From UBA7672 sp041398245 (lineage in GTDB: Bacteria > Pseudomonadota > Alphaproteobacteria > Caulobacterales > Hyphomonadaceae), in the NCBI GenBank assembly GCA_041398245.1, contig JAWKVC010000015.1, positions 54,120 through 118,119 on the forward strand: a stretch of DNA of 64,000 nucleotides, in the 5' to 3' direction. The translations under genes and the position numbers were made by a program. The notes under the pieces were generated by a model. It did not search any database. It saw only the letters and a program-made list of their open reading frames with translations, and was not told where the DNA came from. Below are positions 51,636 to 60,373 of the stretch, in pieces. Each line of letters begins with the position of its first letter. Position 1 is the stretch's first letter.

Positions 51636-52063
51636 AGAAAAGCGATACCGTTCCGCCGCGTTGAAGTCGGGGCGCCGCGGCCAGAGCCAAGAGGCGCCAA
51701 CTCACCGCGCGTCTGTGCAGAGAGTGGGACCAAGGCGGCGGAGGTCTCGTCGCGACGGCGGCCTCAGTCTCGTGACAGCGGAACGCGATTCCGGGGGTGG
51801 GGTGAGGGACAGAGAACTCGACCGCCAAGCCATGTTCGGGTGCTGCCGACACCGGCATTGGGGGCGTCCGATTTGAGACCTTGTGCGCCGAGGCGACCCC
51901 AATCCATTGCCGGCGGCGCTCGCAAAAGGGCGCTCCCGCCGGAAAGCGCTCTTCTTCCTGGTCCGCATTTTCGGGGATGTCGGACAGGGGCTGTCGCAAC
52001 GGCAGAATGCTCGCGCGATGAAGAGAGCAAAAACAGGCAAGCGATTGACCGATAAGGTCCGCC
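51636..52063. other. Non-coding stretch before the LuxR gene
   Basis: About 430 bases with several frames open on both strands but none with convincing codon use, a ribosome-binding site or a recognisable product. With the two repeat clusters and the bases after the ferredoxin, the gene-free interval 51096-52063 is the longest in the window and probably marks the border of an accessory region. Confidence 0.5.
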
Positions 52064-53203
52064 TTACGCGCTTTCCTGATTGTCGCTTGAGCCGTCCGGG
52101 GTCTTGGGAAGGTTGGTCACGATGCCAACCAGTTCGCTGATGCGATTGACCTCCATCTTTTCGAACAGATGCCGGATCTGGGCGCGGACCGTGCCGATCG
52201 CCACGCCGCGAAGCTCGGCGACCTCCTGCACGTTTTTGCCGGAGGCAAGAATGGCGGCCACCTCCGCCTCAGCGATGGTCAGGCCAAAAAGGCCGCGGAG
52301 ATCATCCGTGGAGATGGACTGTCGGCGTTTGGAATCGACAAGCGTCAACAGCATGCGGGCGCCGGGAAGGGCATCCAGACCCAGCCCGCGTAGCGGCGTG
52401 GGCTTAATGAGGATGGGGCCCGCATTCTTCCGTTGCACGACAAAGTTGGACGCCATGCCGGGACCGCCCTTCTGCGAGGCGGATTGCGCCAGCGCTTCGA
52501 GCCGGCCCTGACTTTCAGGATGTAAGGCCCAAAGCCGATTCTCACGCACGCCGAAGCAGCGTGTGAAGAGGTTCTCGGCGTGCGGGTTCACAGCGAGCAC
52601 CTGTCCGCGGTGATCAAGGACGATAAGGGGAATGCCGGCGATGCCGGCAAGATCGGCGGCGCCCTGTACGCGAGCGTGCCGCATATTATGCGCGAGCATC
52701 AAGGTGCGGTTGGCGTACGGCACGAAGGCGGAGAGGCGGGCCGCTTCCTCTTGCGTAACGGATCCGGCCTCCTTCGATCGCGCCATCGAGAAGATCCACG
52801 TCTCATCCTCAATGTTCACACGCCATCCGGCAAAGTGCGCCATGCGCTGCGGGACATAGAGCTCATTGAAAATCGCGGAGGAAAGCCGTTGCTCCTCGGG
52901 GACGGCGACATGATCAAGATAGAGCGAGCCCGGCGCCGCGTCGTTGACGGTTGCGGCGCGATAATCGGCGCCTACCCAACCACCCGTCTCGTAAGCCTTG
53001 AATCCTTCGAGCGAGGCGTCCGATGCGATGACGTTGAGATCGTTGATGTTGGCATGGACGAGACAGAAATGATCGAAGCCGAGCAGTCGTCCGGCGGTCT
53101 CCATGGTGACAGCTTGGGTCTCGGGTTCGAACATGCCTGATTCAAGACGCGCGATCGCACGTTCGACATCAGGGTCGAGGGCCTTGTCGCCGCTGTTACT
53201 CAA
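52064..53203 (-). CDS. LuxR-type HTH transcriptional regulator
   Basis: A protein of about 379 residues if it starts at the TTG at 53203, which has GGGAC in front; the start is uncertain because the frame stays open to 53401. The N-terminal about 250 residues are an unassigned sensor region, possibly GAF/PAS-like (LGFDHFCLVHANINDLNVI, IAGIPLIVLDHRGQVLAVNPHAENLF, the latter PAS-like). The C-terminal 60 residues are a LuxR helix-turn-helix (LTIAEAEVAAILASGKNVQE, RGVAIGTVRAQIRHLFEKM). It has no adjacent luxI-type gene, so a quorum role is not supported. Its partner genes are unknown. Confidence 0.82.
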   Translation of the reverse strand: MSNSGDKALDPDVERAIARLESGMFEPETQAVTMETAGRLLGFDHFCLVHANINDLNVIASDASLEGFKAYETGGWVGADYRAATVNDAAPGSLYLDHVAVPEEQRLSSAIFNELYVPQRMAHFAGWRVNIEDETWIFSMARSKEAGSVTQEEAARLSAFVPYANRTLMLAHNMRHARVQGAADLAGIAGIPLIVLDHRGQVLAVNPHAENLFTRCFGVRENRLWALHPESQGRLEALAQSASQKGGPGMASNFVVQRKNAGPILIKPTPLRGLGLDALPGARMLLTLVDSKRRQSISTDDLRGLFGLTIAEAEVAAILASGKNVQEVAELRGVAIGTVRAQIRHLFEKMEVNRISELVGIVTNLPKTPDGSSDNQESA

Positions 53204-53764
53204 GCTCGTCCCACACCCAGGGCGTTTCCAGGCGACACTCTTGCCGACCGCGCAGCGCAGTGTCAAAGCCGCGCCGGATCTGCGCGTCAGGGCACGCCCA
53301 GGTTGATCGCTTCGCTTTGGTCGGTCGGACGAGAATCCTACAACGCCTTCCGTAAGGGGAATGCTCAAGGCCGAATGCGCCAAGCGAATTCGCCCGGCCA
53401 TAGGCAGAGTTGCCTATGTACTAGCACCGGAAGTTCAGCCCTATCCTAAGCCCTTGGGGGGACGGGCCCATCTCTCCTCGAGGGCGGATGATCAAACGAT
53501 CTTCGCTCGGTGCTTGTCCGCAAGGCTCGCCTCCGATGTCTTGACCCTGCCGACCCGTCGGGGCGCTCCCAAAAGGAGCGCCCCATTTTTGTGATGAGCC
53601 GGTCAGGAGGGCATTCATCTCGAGGCGCAGGTCGTGCCGAGCCTGCATTCGCTTTGACGCACCGGCGTGGGTCTAGGCGGTTTCTGGCGCAGCAGCAGCG
53701 ATCAGCCTTGCTGGGTCTGGGCGATCACGCGTTGGGATGAAAATTACTGCAACGGTGATGACGA
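53204..53764. other. Gene-poor interval with an isolated terminator
   Basis: About 560 bases between the LuxR gene and the stop of the TIR-WD40 gene. No convincing protein gene is seen. The only structured element is a strong plus-strand terminator at 53560-53590, with no plus-strand protein gene before it, so a small RNA is possible. Confidence 0.45.
53560..53590 (+). terminator. Orphan rho-independent terminator
   Basis: A perfect 10-bp stem, GGGGCGCTCC (53560-53569) with GGAGCGCCCC (53575-53584), loop CAAAA, followed by ATTTTTG. It is strong and oriented for the plus strand, although the nearest protein genes on both sides are on the minus strand. Confidence 0.75.
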
Positions 53765-56167
53765 TCACCTTGCAGCCGGATGCGCTCCGCTACAGACATC
53801 CTCGCCTTCCCGGCCTCGCAAAGATGGCATCAAGGCTACGTCAGCTCGCTTGATCAGCCGCAGCGAGCCGCCGAGCCGTCCGGTCGATGGATCGCAGACA
53901 AAATCGCGCAGAGAAGGCAGGCCATCGCGCTTGCGGTCGCCGGGCCCCATCAGTGTTGTGATGCTAACGGCCTCAAACTCGCCGCCCAATTCACTGAAAT
54001 AGGCTTGTGCGCCATCCGAGCTGAAACGCGTATCACCGAACGCGAGAGGATAAGACAGGTTAGGTGAGTCCGACATGTCGGCAAGTTGGGCCAGCTCTAT
54101 TCCAGTCCCTGCATCCCAGAGGCGGACGCTGCTGCTATCTCCTGCCGTCAGGATCCGCGTTCCATCGGGACTAAAGACGGCATCGCGGATAGCGTCCGTA
54201 TGCCCGACCAGGCGCAAGAGCTGGCGTCCGGACCCGGCGTCCCAAACGCGCGCTATCGCGTCCGCGCCGGATGTCACCAGACGGCTGCCGTCAGGCGAGA
54301 AGGTCGCCGAGAAGATCCGTCCGGTGTGACCATCCGGACCGTTCAAGTGCGCGATGACCTTGCCTGTTGTGCTGTCGATCAGATCGACGGGCCCGTCCTC
54401 ATCCTCAGGCGGCCAATAGAGCTCGCGCGTTGCCGTATGCTCCAGACGCGGAGCAAGGTCCGTATCCCGTTGATCATCCATGAACTCGCTATCCGACGTC
54501 GTCTCATATTCGGGCCCCTGCCAGATCCGGACCGTCCCATCTCTGCTGGCGGTCAGGATCCGTGAGGCATCGGGGCTGAAGGCAACATCCACGACCGCAT
54601 CAGTGTGTCCGACAAATCGCTCAAGCTCGCGACCATCGCGATCATCCCAAAGGCGGGCCGTCCCATCAAAGCTTGCAGTCGCGATCCAGGGCGCGGTGGG
54701 CTGACGCACATGGTCGACCGCGGCAATGCCTGCCGTATGACCAATCAGCAACCGCTCATTTGCAATCTCGCCCGAGTCCAGTTCATCGCCGATCGCCAGC
54801 GTGTTCATGATTGGCCCGTAGGCGTATTGCCAGAGGGGCTCGGGCTGAGCCGCGTCCAGAAAGGGCTGAGCCTCATCTTTGGGAAGCTCGGCTCCGTCCG
54901 CGGCGCGGAACACGCGCGCGCAATTCGACTCGCCTTGCGAGATGATAACCTCATCAGTGAAAACAGAGAGGCGCAGGTCTGTGCTGGCTCCCGAATAATC
55001 CGTCGTCTGAACAAAGCAGATCGGCACACGAAATAGTTCGTCGCCGGTGCGCGTGTCCCCGACCACGCCGATGAATTCGGGAAAGCCATCCTCGCCGGAG
55101 CGATCATCTCGTGCGATCAGGATTTTGCTGCCGTCCGGGTTGAACGCAACGCCCCACACGAGGGCTTCGTTGAGGGGCAGGGTCGCCGGATCGTTCGGCT
55201 CACCCGTCTTGAACAAGGAGACCTGCGCTCCGGTTGTCGTGTCCCATATCCGTGTTGTGCCATCGTCTGCAGCCGAGGCGACAAAACGGCCGTCAGGACT
55301 GAACGCGGCGAATTGCAGCGCGGCTGTATGGCCCGACAGTTCGACCAGAGCGTTCGACATGGTCGCAGACTTCGCCAACGCTGGTTCGGCTTCCTCGGCG
55401 GCGGGACCAAGCAGTGCATCACCCCGCATGGCAAGAACTGCGAGCCGGAGGGCGGCGTCGGGATGTCCTGCGGTCGCCTCCGACAGTGATGTCTGAGCGA
55501 GTTGACGCGAGAAGCCCGTCACCTGGGTCCTCATCCCCCAGAGGCTGACGGCGCCGATCGCTGCAATCACGAGACTTGCGACCAGGGCGGTTCGAACGCC
55601 ATTGGCCAAGGCTCTGCGGCGATCGCGTTTCCAGAGCTGGTCGAAATCGACCTCAAGCAGGCCCGCCGCTAGACGGGCAAGCAAGCGTGCTTTTGATTGC
55701 TTCCGTACATCCAGCGCTAGCGGTTCGATCGGCATTGCATCCGGTGTCTCAGCGTTGGCGGCGACTCGCAGTGCAGGCGGAAAGCATTCTGTCTTCGCCG
55801 TGCCGGAGTTGGGTTGCCCATCAACAATGACAGCGAAGACTTTTCCCGACCGGCCGGTCTTCCGGTAGTGTTCGATCTCAGCGTTCACCCATTTCGACTT
55901 CGCGGAGTTGGGCGAGCAGATCACAATGAGACTTTCAGCATCCTCGATCGCGCCGCGAACAATGCCGGCGATGTCAGCCGCAGCGCTCATGTCGTCATCG
56001 TCGCGGAAGAAACGACCGAGCCGTCGTCGCTTGGCGAGCTCGGTCACGCCCAAAACACCCATTGGGACGCGGTAGGCCTCCAGGCTCTTGTGAAGGCGCT
56101 TGGTCTGGGCAGCGTCTTTCTGGCTGTAACTAATGAACGCCCTAAAGCGCCGTGTCCCCAAACTCAT
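53765..56167 (-). CDS. TIR - transmembrane - WD40 repeat protein
   Basis: A protein of 800 residues from the ATG at 56167, which has AGGGG in front; the frame is open further upstream without homology. TIR domain, residues about 7-135: FRAFISYSQKDAAQTKRLHK, FFRDDDDMSAAADIAGIVRG, LIVICSPNSAKSKWVNAEIEHY with Glu97 as candidate NADase residue. A basic stretch (KRDRRR, 180-185) precedes one membrane helix at about 191-212. From about residue 290 there are five clear WD40 repeats, each GH-T-A/D/G...FSPDG...DG...RIWD/RLWD, plus a weaker one. The charge pattern predicts the TIR in the cytoplasm and the propeller outside. Probably a sensor-effector in stress or anti-phage signalling (inference). Confidence 0.88.
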   Translation of the reverse strand: MSLGTRRFRAFISYSQKDAAQTKRLHKSLEAYRVPMGVLGVTELAKRRRLGRFFRDDDDMSAAADIAGIVRGAIEDAESLIVICSPNSAKSKWVNAEIEHYRKTGRSGKVFAVIVDGQPNSGTAKTECFPPALRVAANAETPDAMPIEPLALDVRKQSKARLLARLAAGLLEVDFDQLWKRDRRRALANGVRTALVASLVIAAIGAVSLWGMRTQVTGFSRQLAQTSLSEATAGHPDAALRLAVLAMRGDALLGPAAEEAEPALAKSATMSNALVELSGHTAALQFAAFSPDGRFVASAADDGTTRIWDTTTGAQVSLFKTGEPNDPATLPLNEALVWGVAFNPDGSKILIARDDRSGEDGFPEFIGVVGDTRTGDELFRVPICFVQTTDYSGASTDLRLSVFTDEVIISQGESNCARVFRAADGAELPKDEAQPFLDAAQPEPLWQYAYGPIMNTLAIGDELDSGEIANERLLIGHTAGIAAVDHVRQPTAPWIATASFDGTARLWDDRDGRELERFVGHTDAVVDVAFSPDASRILTASRDGTVRIWQGPEYETTSDSEFMDDQRDTDLAPRLEHTATRELYWPPEDEDGPVDLIDSTTGKVIAHLNGPDGHTGRIFSATFSPDGSRLVTSGADAIARVWDAGSGRQLLRLVGHTDAIRDAVFSPDGTRILTAGDSSSVRLWDAGTGIELAQLADMSDSPNLSYPLAFGDTRFSSDGAQAYFSELGGEFEAVSITTLMGPGDRKRDGLPSLRDFVCDPSTGRLGGSLRLIKRADVALMPSLRGREGEDVCSGAHPAAR

Positions 56168-56533
56168 CTCGCACCCCTGGACGAACGCTTTGGCGAGCGA
56201 CGGCAGTATGCCGGCTCCATGAGAATTGGCATCAGGAATTTCCCGCTGCCACTCCCGGGCTCCGGGTAAGCTGAGAAACAGATCTGGCTGACGCAGCCTG
56301 TGGCTGATGAGAGCGATGCGTTGGAATGCGGCGCGCGAAAGGGTCGAATTTGCCTTTCGTGCGCAGGGGCAGGACGAAGATCTGCCCGCGTGTCGCAATC
56401 GACCCAAGAACTCGCTGGCGCTTGCACGTTGAGGCGGCGCGTCGCCTCATTGCTCCTGATCCGCATGGGGCTAGCCCTTGGATATTAAGGAACAGAGACG
56501 CATCCTTAACCGGCCAGTGATAGGCAGGTCAAA
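56168..56533. other. Divergent intergenic region between the TIR-WD40 and histidine kinase genes
   Basis: About 365 bases that must hold the promoters of both flanking genes. Apart from the inverted repeat at 56485-56509, I see no clear promoter boxes or further gene. Confidence 0.5.
56485..56509. promoter_or_regulatory. Inverted repeat upstream of a hybrid histidine kinase
   Basis: TTAAGGA (56485-56491) and TCCTTAA (56503-56509) form an exact 7-bp inverted repeat with centres 18 bases apart, ending 24 bases before the kinase ATG. The size and symmetry fit an operator for a dimeric regulator. By eye only. Confidence 0.4.
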
Positions 56534-58141
56534 ATGAGCGACCAGTCTGACATCTCAGCGACCGCCGACGCCGGCTTGTCCCGTGAGGACCTGCTGCAGG
56601 CGCTTGAGGTCATTGACGACGGCATCGCCATCTACAACGGGGCGGAAACGCCGATCCTTCTCAACCGCGTCACGCGGGAACGATTCCCCACCATCTATGG
56701 CGACATGGAGCGGGAGGGGATCAGCTATCTGGAGGCCTTGCGACGGACGGTCAGACGAGTCGTTCCCAACGGGAGCGATGCTGAGATCGAGGCGCTGGCG
56801 CACAAGCACCACAATTACTTCACCTCGGGAGAGAGCTACGTCACGCTTGCGGAGAACGGGCAATGGGTGCGCGTCACCTTCCGTCGCATGCCGAACGGCA
56901 TGACGGCGGCCATTTCTGTTGACCTGACTCAGGAGCGCGAGCGCGCCAAGGAGCTGCAGCGCGCACGAGAAGCTGCCGAAGCCGCCAATACAGCGAAGTC
57001 GGCGTTCCTTGCGAATATGAGTCACGAAATCCGTACCCCGCTCAACGGCATCATCGGCATGGCGCAGGTCATGATGGGAACGGAGCTCACGGACGAGCAA
57101 CGTGAATTTATGACCGTACTCGTTGAGTCGGGCCAGGCGCTCACGCTGCTCCTCAACGATGTTCTTGATCTTTCCAAGATTGAGGCGGGAAAGCTTGCGA
57201 TCGCGCCTGCCGACACCGATGTGCAAGCGCTCATCAGGCGTATCGTGCTGCTCTGGCGTCCGCGCGCGGAAGAGAAAGAGGCTGACGCGCTCTCTCTGAG
57301 CTTTGATGCGGATCTTCCTCGTATGATTCGACTTGATCCGATGCGCGTCCAGCAATGCATCGCCAACCTGGTCTCGAACGCGATCAAGTTCACCGATGCG
57401 GGCGGCGTGCGTATCCACGCACATGCTAGAAATGGTGCTGACGGCCCTCAGTTGGTAATTGAGGTCAGTGATACCGGCGCGGGGATGGACGAAGAGACTC
57501 GCCAGCGACTCTTCACGCCCTTTGTCCAAGCAGATGAGACCATCGCCCGCAAGCACGGCGGAACCGGACTTGGGTTATCGATTGTACGCAAACTCGCTGA
57601 AGCGATGGGTGGCGGAGCGATTGCGACAAGCGAGCTCGGCAAAGGTTCGATATTTGCGGTCTCGTTCAGGTATGAACCCGTCGCAGTCTCCGCGATTAGG
57701 ACCCGGGAGACGGACGGAGCCGGTGGCGCGAACGATCGTGCGGCGCTATGCAGGACAGGCCTCCGTGTCCTCATCGTAGACGACCATCCCATCAACCGGC
57801 GGCTCGTCGATCTGTTCTTGAGGACCATCGACGCTCACACCGTTCAGGCTGTGAACGGTCAGCAGGCGCTTGATGCGCTTGGCGCAGAACCCTTCGATCT
57901 GGTTCTACTCGACATGCACATGCCCGTCATGGACGGCCCCGAAACCATCCGTCACATCCGCGCCAGCCAGTCGGCTTGGTCAAACATCCCAGTGATCGCT
58001 TTGACGGCCGATGCCATGAGCGGCGATCGCGAACGATACCTCGCTATGGGGATGAATAGCTACCTTTCGAAACCGCTGAGCGAACGCGAACTCATCAGTG
58101 AAATTGCTCGCATTAGCACTCAGGCTCAAGCGGCCGCTTGA
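56534..58141 (+). CDS. Hybrid histidine kinase (PAS-HisKA-HATPase-REC), soluble
   Basis: A protein of 535 residues. An N-terminal PAS_7-like domain (about 18-130: ALEVIDDGIAIYNGAETPIL, WVRVTFRRMPNGMTAAISVD) is followed by a short coiled coil. HisKA has phospho-acceptor His164 in FLANMSHEIRTPLNG. HATPase has N box QQCIANLVSNAIKF, G1 VSDTGAGMD and G2 GGTGLGLSIVRKL. The receiver domain (about 410-530) has the Asp pair LIVDDHPIN and phospho-Asp460 in LVLLDMHMPVMDG. No membrane segment or separate regulator gene is seen, so the output is probably through phosphorelay. It is divergent from the TIR-WD40 gene. Confidence 0.93.
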   Translation: MSDQSDISATADAGLSREDLLQALEVIDDGIAIYNGAETPILLNRVTRERFPTIYGDMEREGISYLEALRRTVRRVVPNGSDAEIEALAHKHHNYFTSGESYVTLAENGQWVRVTFRRMPNGMTAAISVDLTQERERAKELQRAREAAEAANTAKSAFLANMSHEIRTPLNGIIGMAQVMMGTELTDEQREFMTVLVESGQALTLLLNDVLDLSKIEAGKLAIAPADTDVQALIRRIVLLWRPRAEEKEADALSLSFDADLPRMIRLDPMRVQQCIANLVSNAIKFTDAGGVRIHAHARNGADGPQLVIEVSDTGAGMDEETRQRLFTPFVQADETIARKHGGTGLGLSIVRKLAEAMGGGAIATSELGKGSIFAVSFRYEPVAVSAIRTRETDGAGGANDRAALCRTGLRVLIVDDHPINRRLVDLFLRTIDAHTVQAVNGQQALDALGAEPFDLVLLDMHMPVMDGPETIRHIRASQSAWSNIPVIALTADAMSGDRERYLAMGMNSYLSKPLSERELISEIARISTQAQAAA

Positions 58142-58858
58142 AGAACGCTCCTATACGTGAAGGGTGACATTGCCGCTTGCCAAAGGTCCTCGAGACCCGA
58201 TGCCATAACCCCGAGCTGATCGTCACTTCTCCGCTCAACAAGTGGTGATCCCGCCACGAGCGCTGCGGAACAACCGAAAGTGTAATCTGGACTACAGTTC
58301 AGATGCAGAGCATCATGCGTTTGGATTGGCCCGTCCCCCCAACCCAGGGCCAAGTCCGAGAAGGGCGTCGGGAAACCGGCGCCCTTCTTCATGTCAACAC
58401 GACCTGGCAGGTTGATGCTCATCTGAAATCTTGGGGAGAGCGGTCACGCCATCCGACATGGTGTCAGTGCTGCTCCTACCCTGTCGGCTCGGTTCGCTCC
58501 GGTCCGATTGGCGGAGACAACCCGGGTCGATGTTTGCCAAGAGCAGGGAACTCGCCGTCGCCACAAGCGGGCCGTGGGGTGATCTTGCCCATGGGCCCCG
58601 CCCGTCTGATGCGCGCTTGCTCTCGGCGTATTCGGAGAGGACGGGCGCTGGAGGCCAGTTCGACGCAGGTCCTGGCGAAGTTAGGCCTTAGTCTGTCCCA
58701 CGCGCGCGCGACTACATGGTGCGACGTCAACAGGAGACGTTCGTCACCGCCATCTTTCATGTCCTGAGTCTCTCTGCCATTCTACGCAAAGGGTTGTAGG
58801 CAGCGAACTCGCGCCCAGGGCTATGTCCCGGGGATGTGGGCAAGAGGGGAGGCGCATC
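58142..58858. other. Gene-free interval of about 700 bases
   Basis: Small frames on both strands lack good codon use, start signals or recognisable products. The only structure seen is the hairpin at 58360-58387. A possible remnant region. Confidence 0.5.
58360..58387. repeat. Strong hairpin with a GAAA tetraloop
   Basis: A 12-bp stem, GAAGGGCGTCGG (58360-58371) with CCGGCGCCCTTC (58376-58387), one G-U pair, GAAA loop. A pyrimidine-rich stretch follows but no long T run. It lies 220 bases after the kinase gene and could be a terminator or a REP-like element. Confidence 0.55.
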
Positions 58859-59863
58859 ATGATCATGAAGGCAATTCTGTTATCCGGCGCTCTTGGTTCG
58901 CTGGCCATGGCCGCTGAGGCCCAGTCGCATCCTGATCTCGAAGGGTTCTGGACAAATCAGTCGGTCACCAAGCTTGAGCGACCCGCCGGCGCCGACAAGC
59001 TGATTGTCACAGAGGCCGAGGCTGTCGCGCTTGAGCGCAGCAACATATGGAATCGCGTCTATCGCGAACAGGAAGGCACGGTGGACGTTGATGCGCGTCC
59101 TGAAGCGGGCGCAGCCGAGTTTGGCACGCGCGGCTATAATGCGTTCTGGATCGATCCGGGCCGGCGACTGGCCACCGTCAAAGGCGAATACCGCACATCA
59201 ATGATCACCGATCCGCCCAACGGTCGCATTCCGTGGGCAGCGGGAGGTCGCCAACTTGTGCAGCGTTTGTCGGACAGGCCGGCCATCGGAAGTTATGATG
59301 GCATCGAGACGCGACCACTGGCGGAGCGGTGTCTCATGAGTTTCTCCAACGCCGGCGGCCCGGTCATGCAGAACGGGCTCTACAACAACACCTACCAGAT
59401 CGTTCAGGTGCCTGATCACGTCATGATTCTGGTCGAGATGGTCCACGATGTGCGCATCATTCCCGTCTTTGACGGACCGGACGAGGCCCGCTCAGCTCAT
59501 CGTCCCAGCGCCATTCAACCGTGGATGGGCGATTCGGTCGGCTGGTATGAGAATGGCGCCTTGGTGATCGAGACGGTAAACCCGAATACTTGGCAGCGTG
59601 GCTTGATCACATCTAGCGGGAAGGTGACGGAGCGCTTCGCCAGGTACTCAAAGGATCAGCTGCTCTATGAATTCACGGTTGATGATCCCTCGCTTTATTC
59701 TCAGGTTTGGAAAGGGGAGATGAGTTTCAACGCCTCAAGCGAACCGCTTTACGAGTACGCCTGCCATGAGGGCAATCATGCCATGCATGGCATTCTTGCC
59801 GGTGCGCGAGTCTTTGAGACGGAGGGCCGCGATCCCGGATCGAATTCCGACGTAGAGCGATAG
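58859..59863 (+). CDS. Secreted protein of unknown function
   Basis: A protein of 334 residues from the ATG at 58859 after GGGAGG. Signal peptide IMKAILLSGALGSLAMAAEA, with the mature protein from about QSHPDLEGFWTNQSVTKLERP. Characteristic segments are GYNAFWIDPGRRLATVKGEY, RTSMITDPPNGRIPW, ERCLMSFSNAGGPVM and VEMVHDVRIIPVFDG. I recognise this pattern (xDLxGxWtN..., ..rtSlIvDPpdGriP..) from uncharacterised periplasmic proteins in sphingomonads and Hyphomonadaceae. No enzymatic motif is evident. Confidence 0.78.
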   Translation: MIMKAILLSGALGSLAMAAEAQSHPDLEGFWTNQSVTKLERPAGADKLIVTEAEAVALERSNIWNRVYREQEGTVDVDARPEAGAAEFGTRGYNAFWIDPGRRLATVKGEYRTSMITDPPNGRIPWAAGGRQLVQRLSDRPAIGSYDGIETRPLAERCLMSFSNAGGPVMQNGLYNNTYQIVQVPDHVMILVEMVHDVRIIPVFDGPDEARSAHRPSAIQPWMGDSVGWYENGALVIETVNPNTWQRGLITSSGKVTERFARYSKDQLLYEFTVDDPSLYSQVWKGEMSFNASSEPLYEYACHEGNHAMHGILAGARVFETEGRDPGSNSDVER

Positions 59864-60373
59864 ACAGCGCGAGTCATCCCGGCGCCCGCTACGGAGCCAG
59901 GGTCGTGGCGCAAAAAACGCACATCGCAAACTTGGCGATCCCAATCATGACAGAACCGCGCCCCGCAACCCGTGCAGGCGATCGCGGTGCAGCGTCGGAG
60001 TCTCTGTGGTTTGCGTCTCAGGCCAGGACGATCGGCCGGCGCAAGTTCACCGCTAGACCGTAGCCGCGCTACCTGTTCGACAGCGCATAGTTAGACAGCG
60101 AAGAAAAGCATTGATTGCCCTTGCTTTGAATGGGATGCATGACTGCTACCTCTCCATGATCAAAGTTGGCGAGCCCACGCGCTTCACAGGGATAACATCT
60201 GGACGTAATGCGCTGCTGCGCAGTGATGTTACAACGATGCTAACATGTCAGGAAAGATCCAACCCTAACGCTGATGTGCTCCGTCACACGCCCCTGAACA
60301 TTTTCTCTCCAGACTTTGGATCGCTGGTGCGCGAGCAGGCCCGGCACAGAATTTACTTACGAATGCACGGCCG
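59864..60373. other. Gene-free interval of about 510 bases
   Basis: No frame here has convincing coding character. It should contain the promoter of the membrane histidine kinase that starts at 60374, but no clear promoter boxes were found by eye. Confidence 0.45.

Noticed and set aside
51310..51999. Open frame of 229 codons on the minus strand across the repeat region
   Set aside because: It crosses the CAGGGAA and GCTGCG repeats, shows no family features, and codon use is poor.
58303..58767. Open frame of 154 codons on the plus strand
   Set aside because: It includes a hairpin and low-quality sequence with no start signal and no recognisable product.
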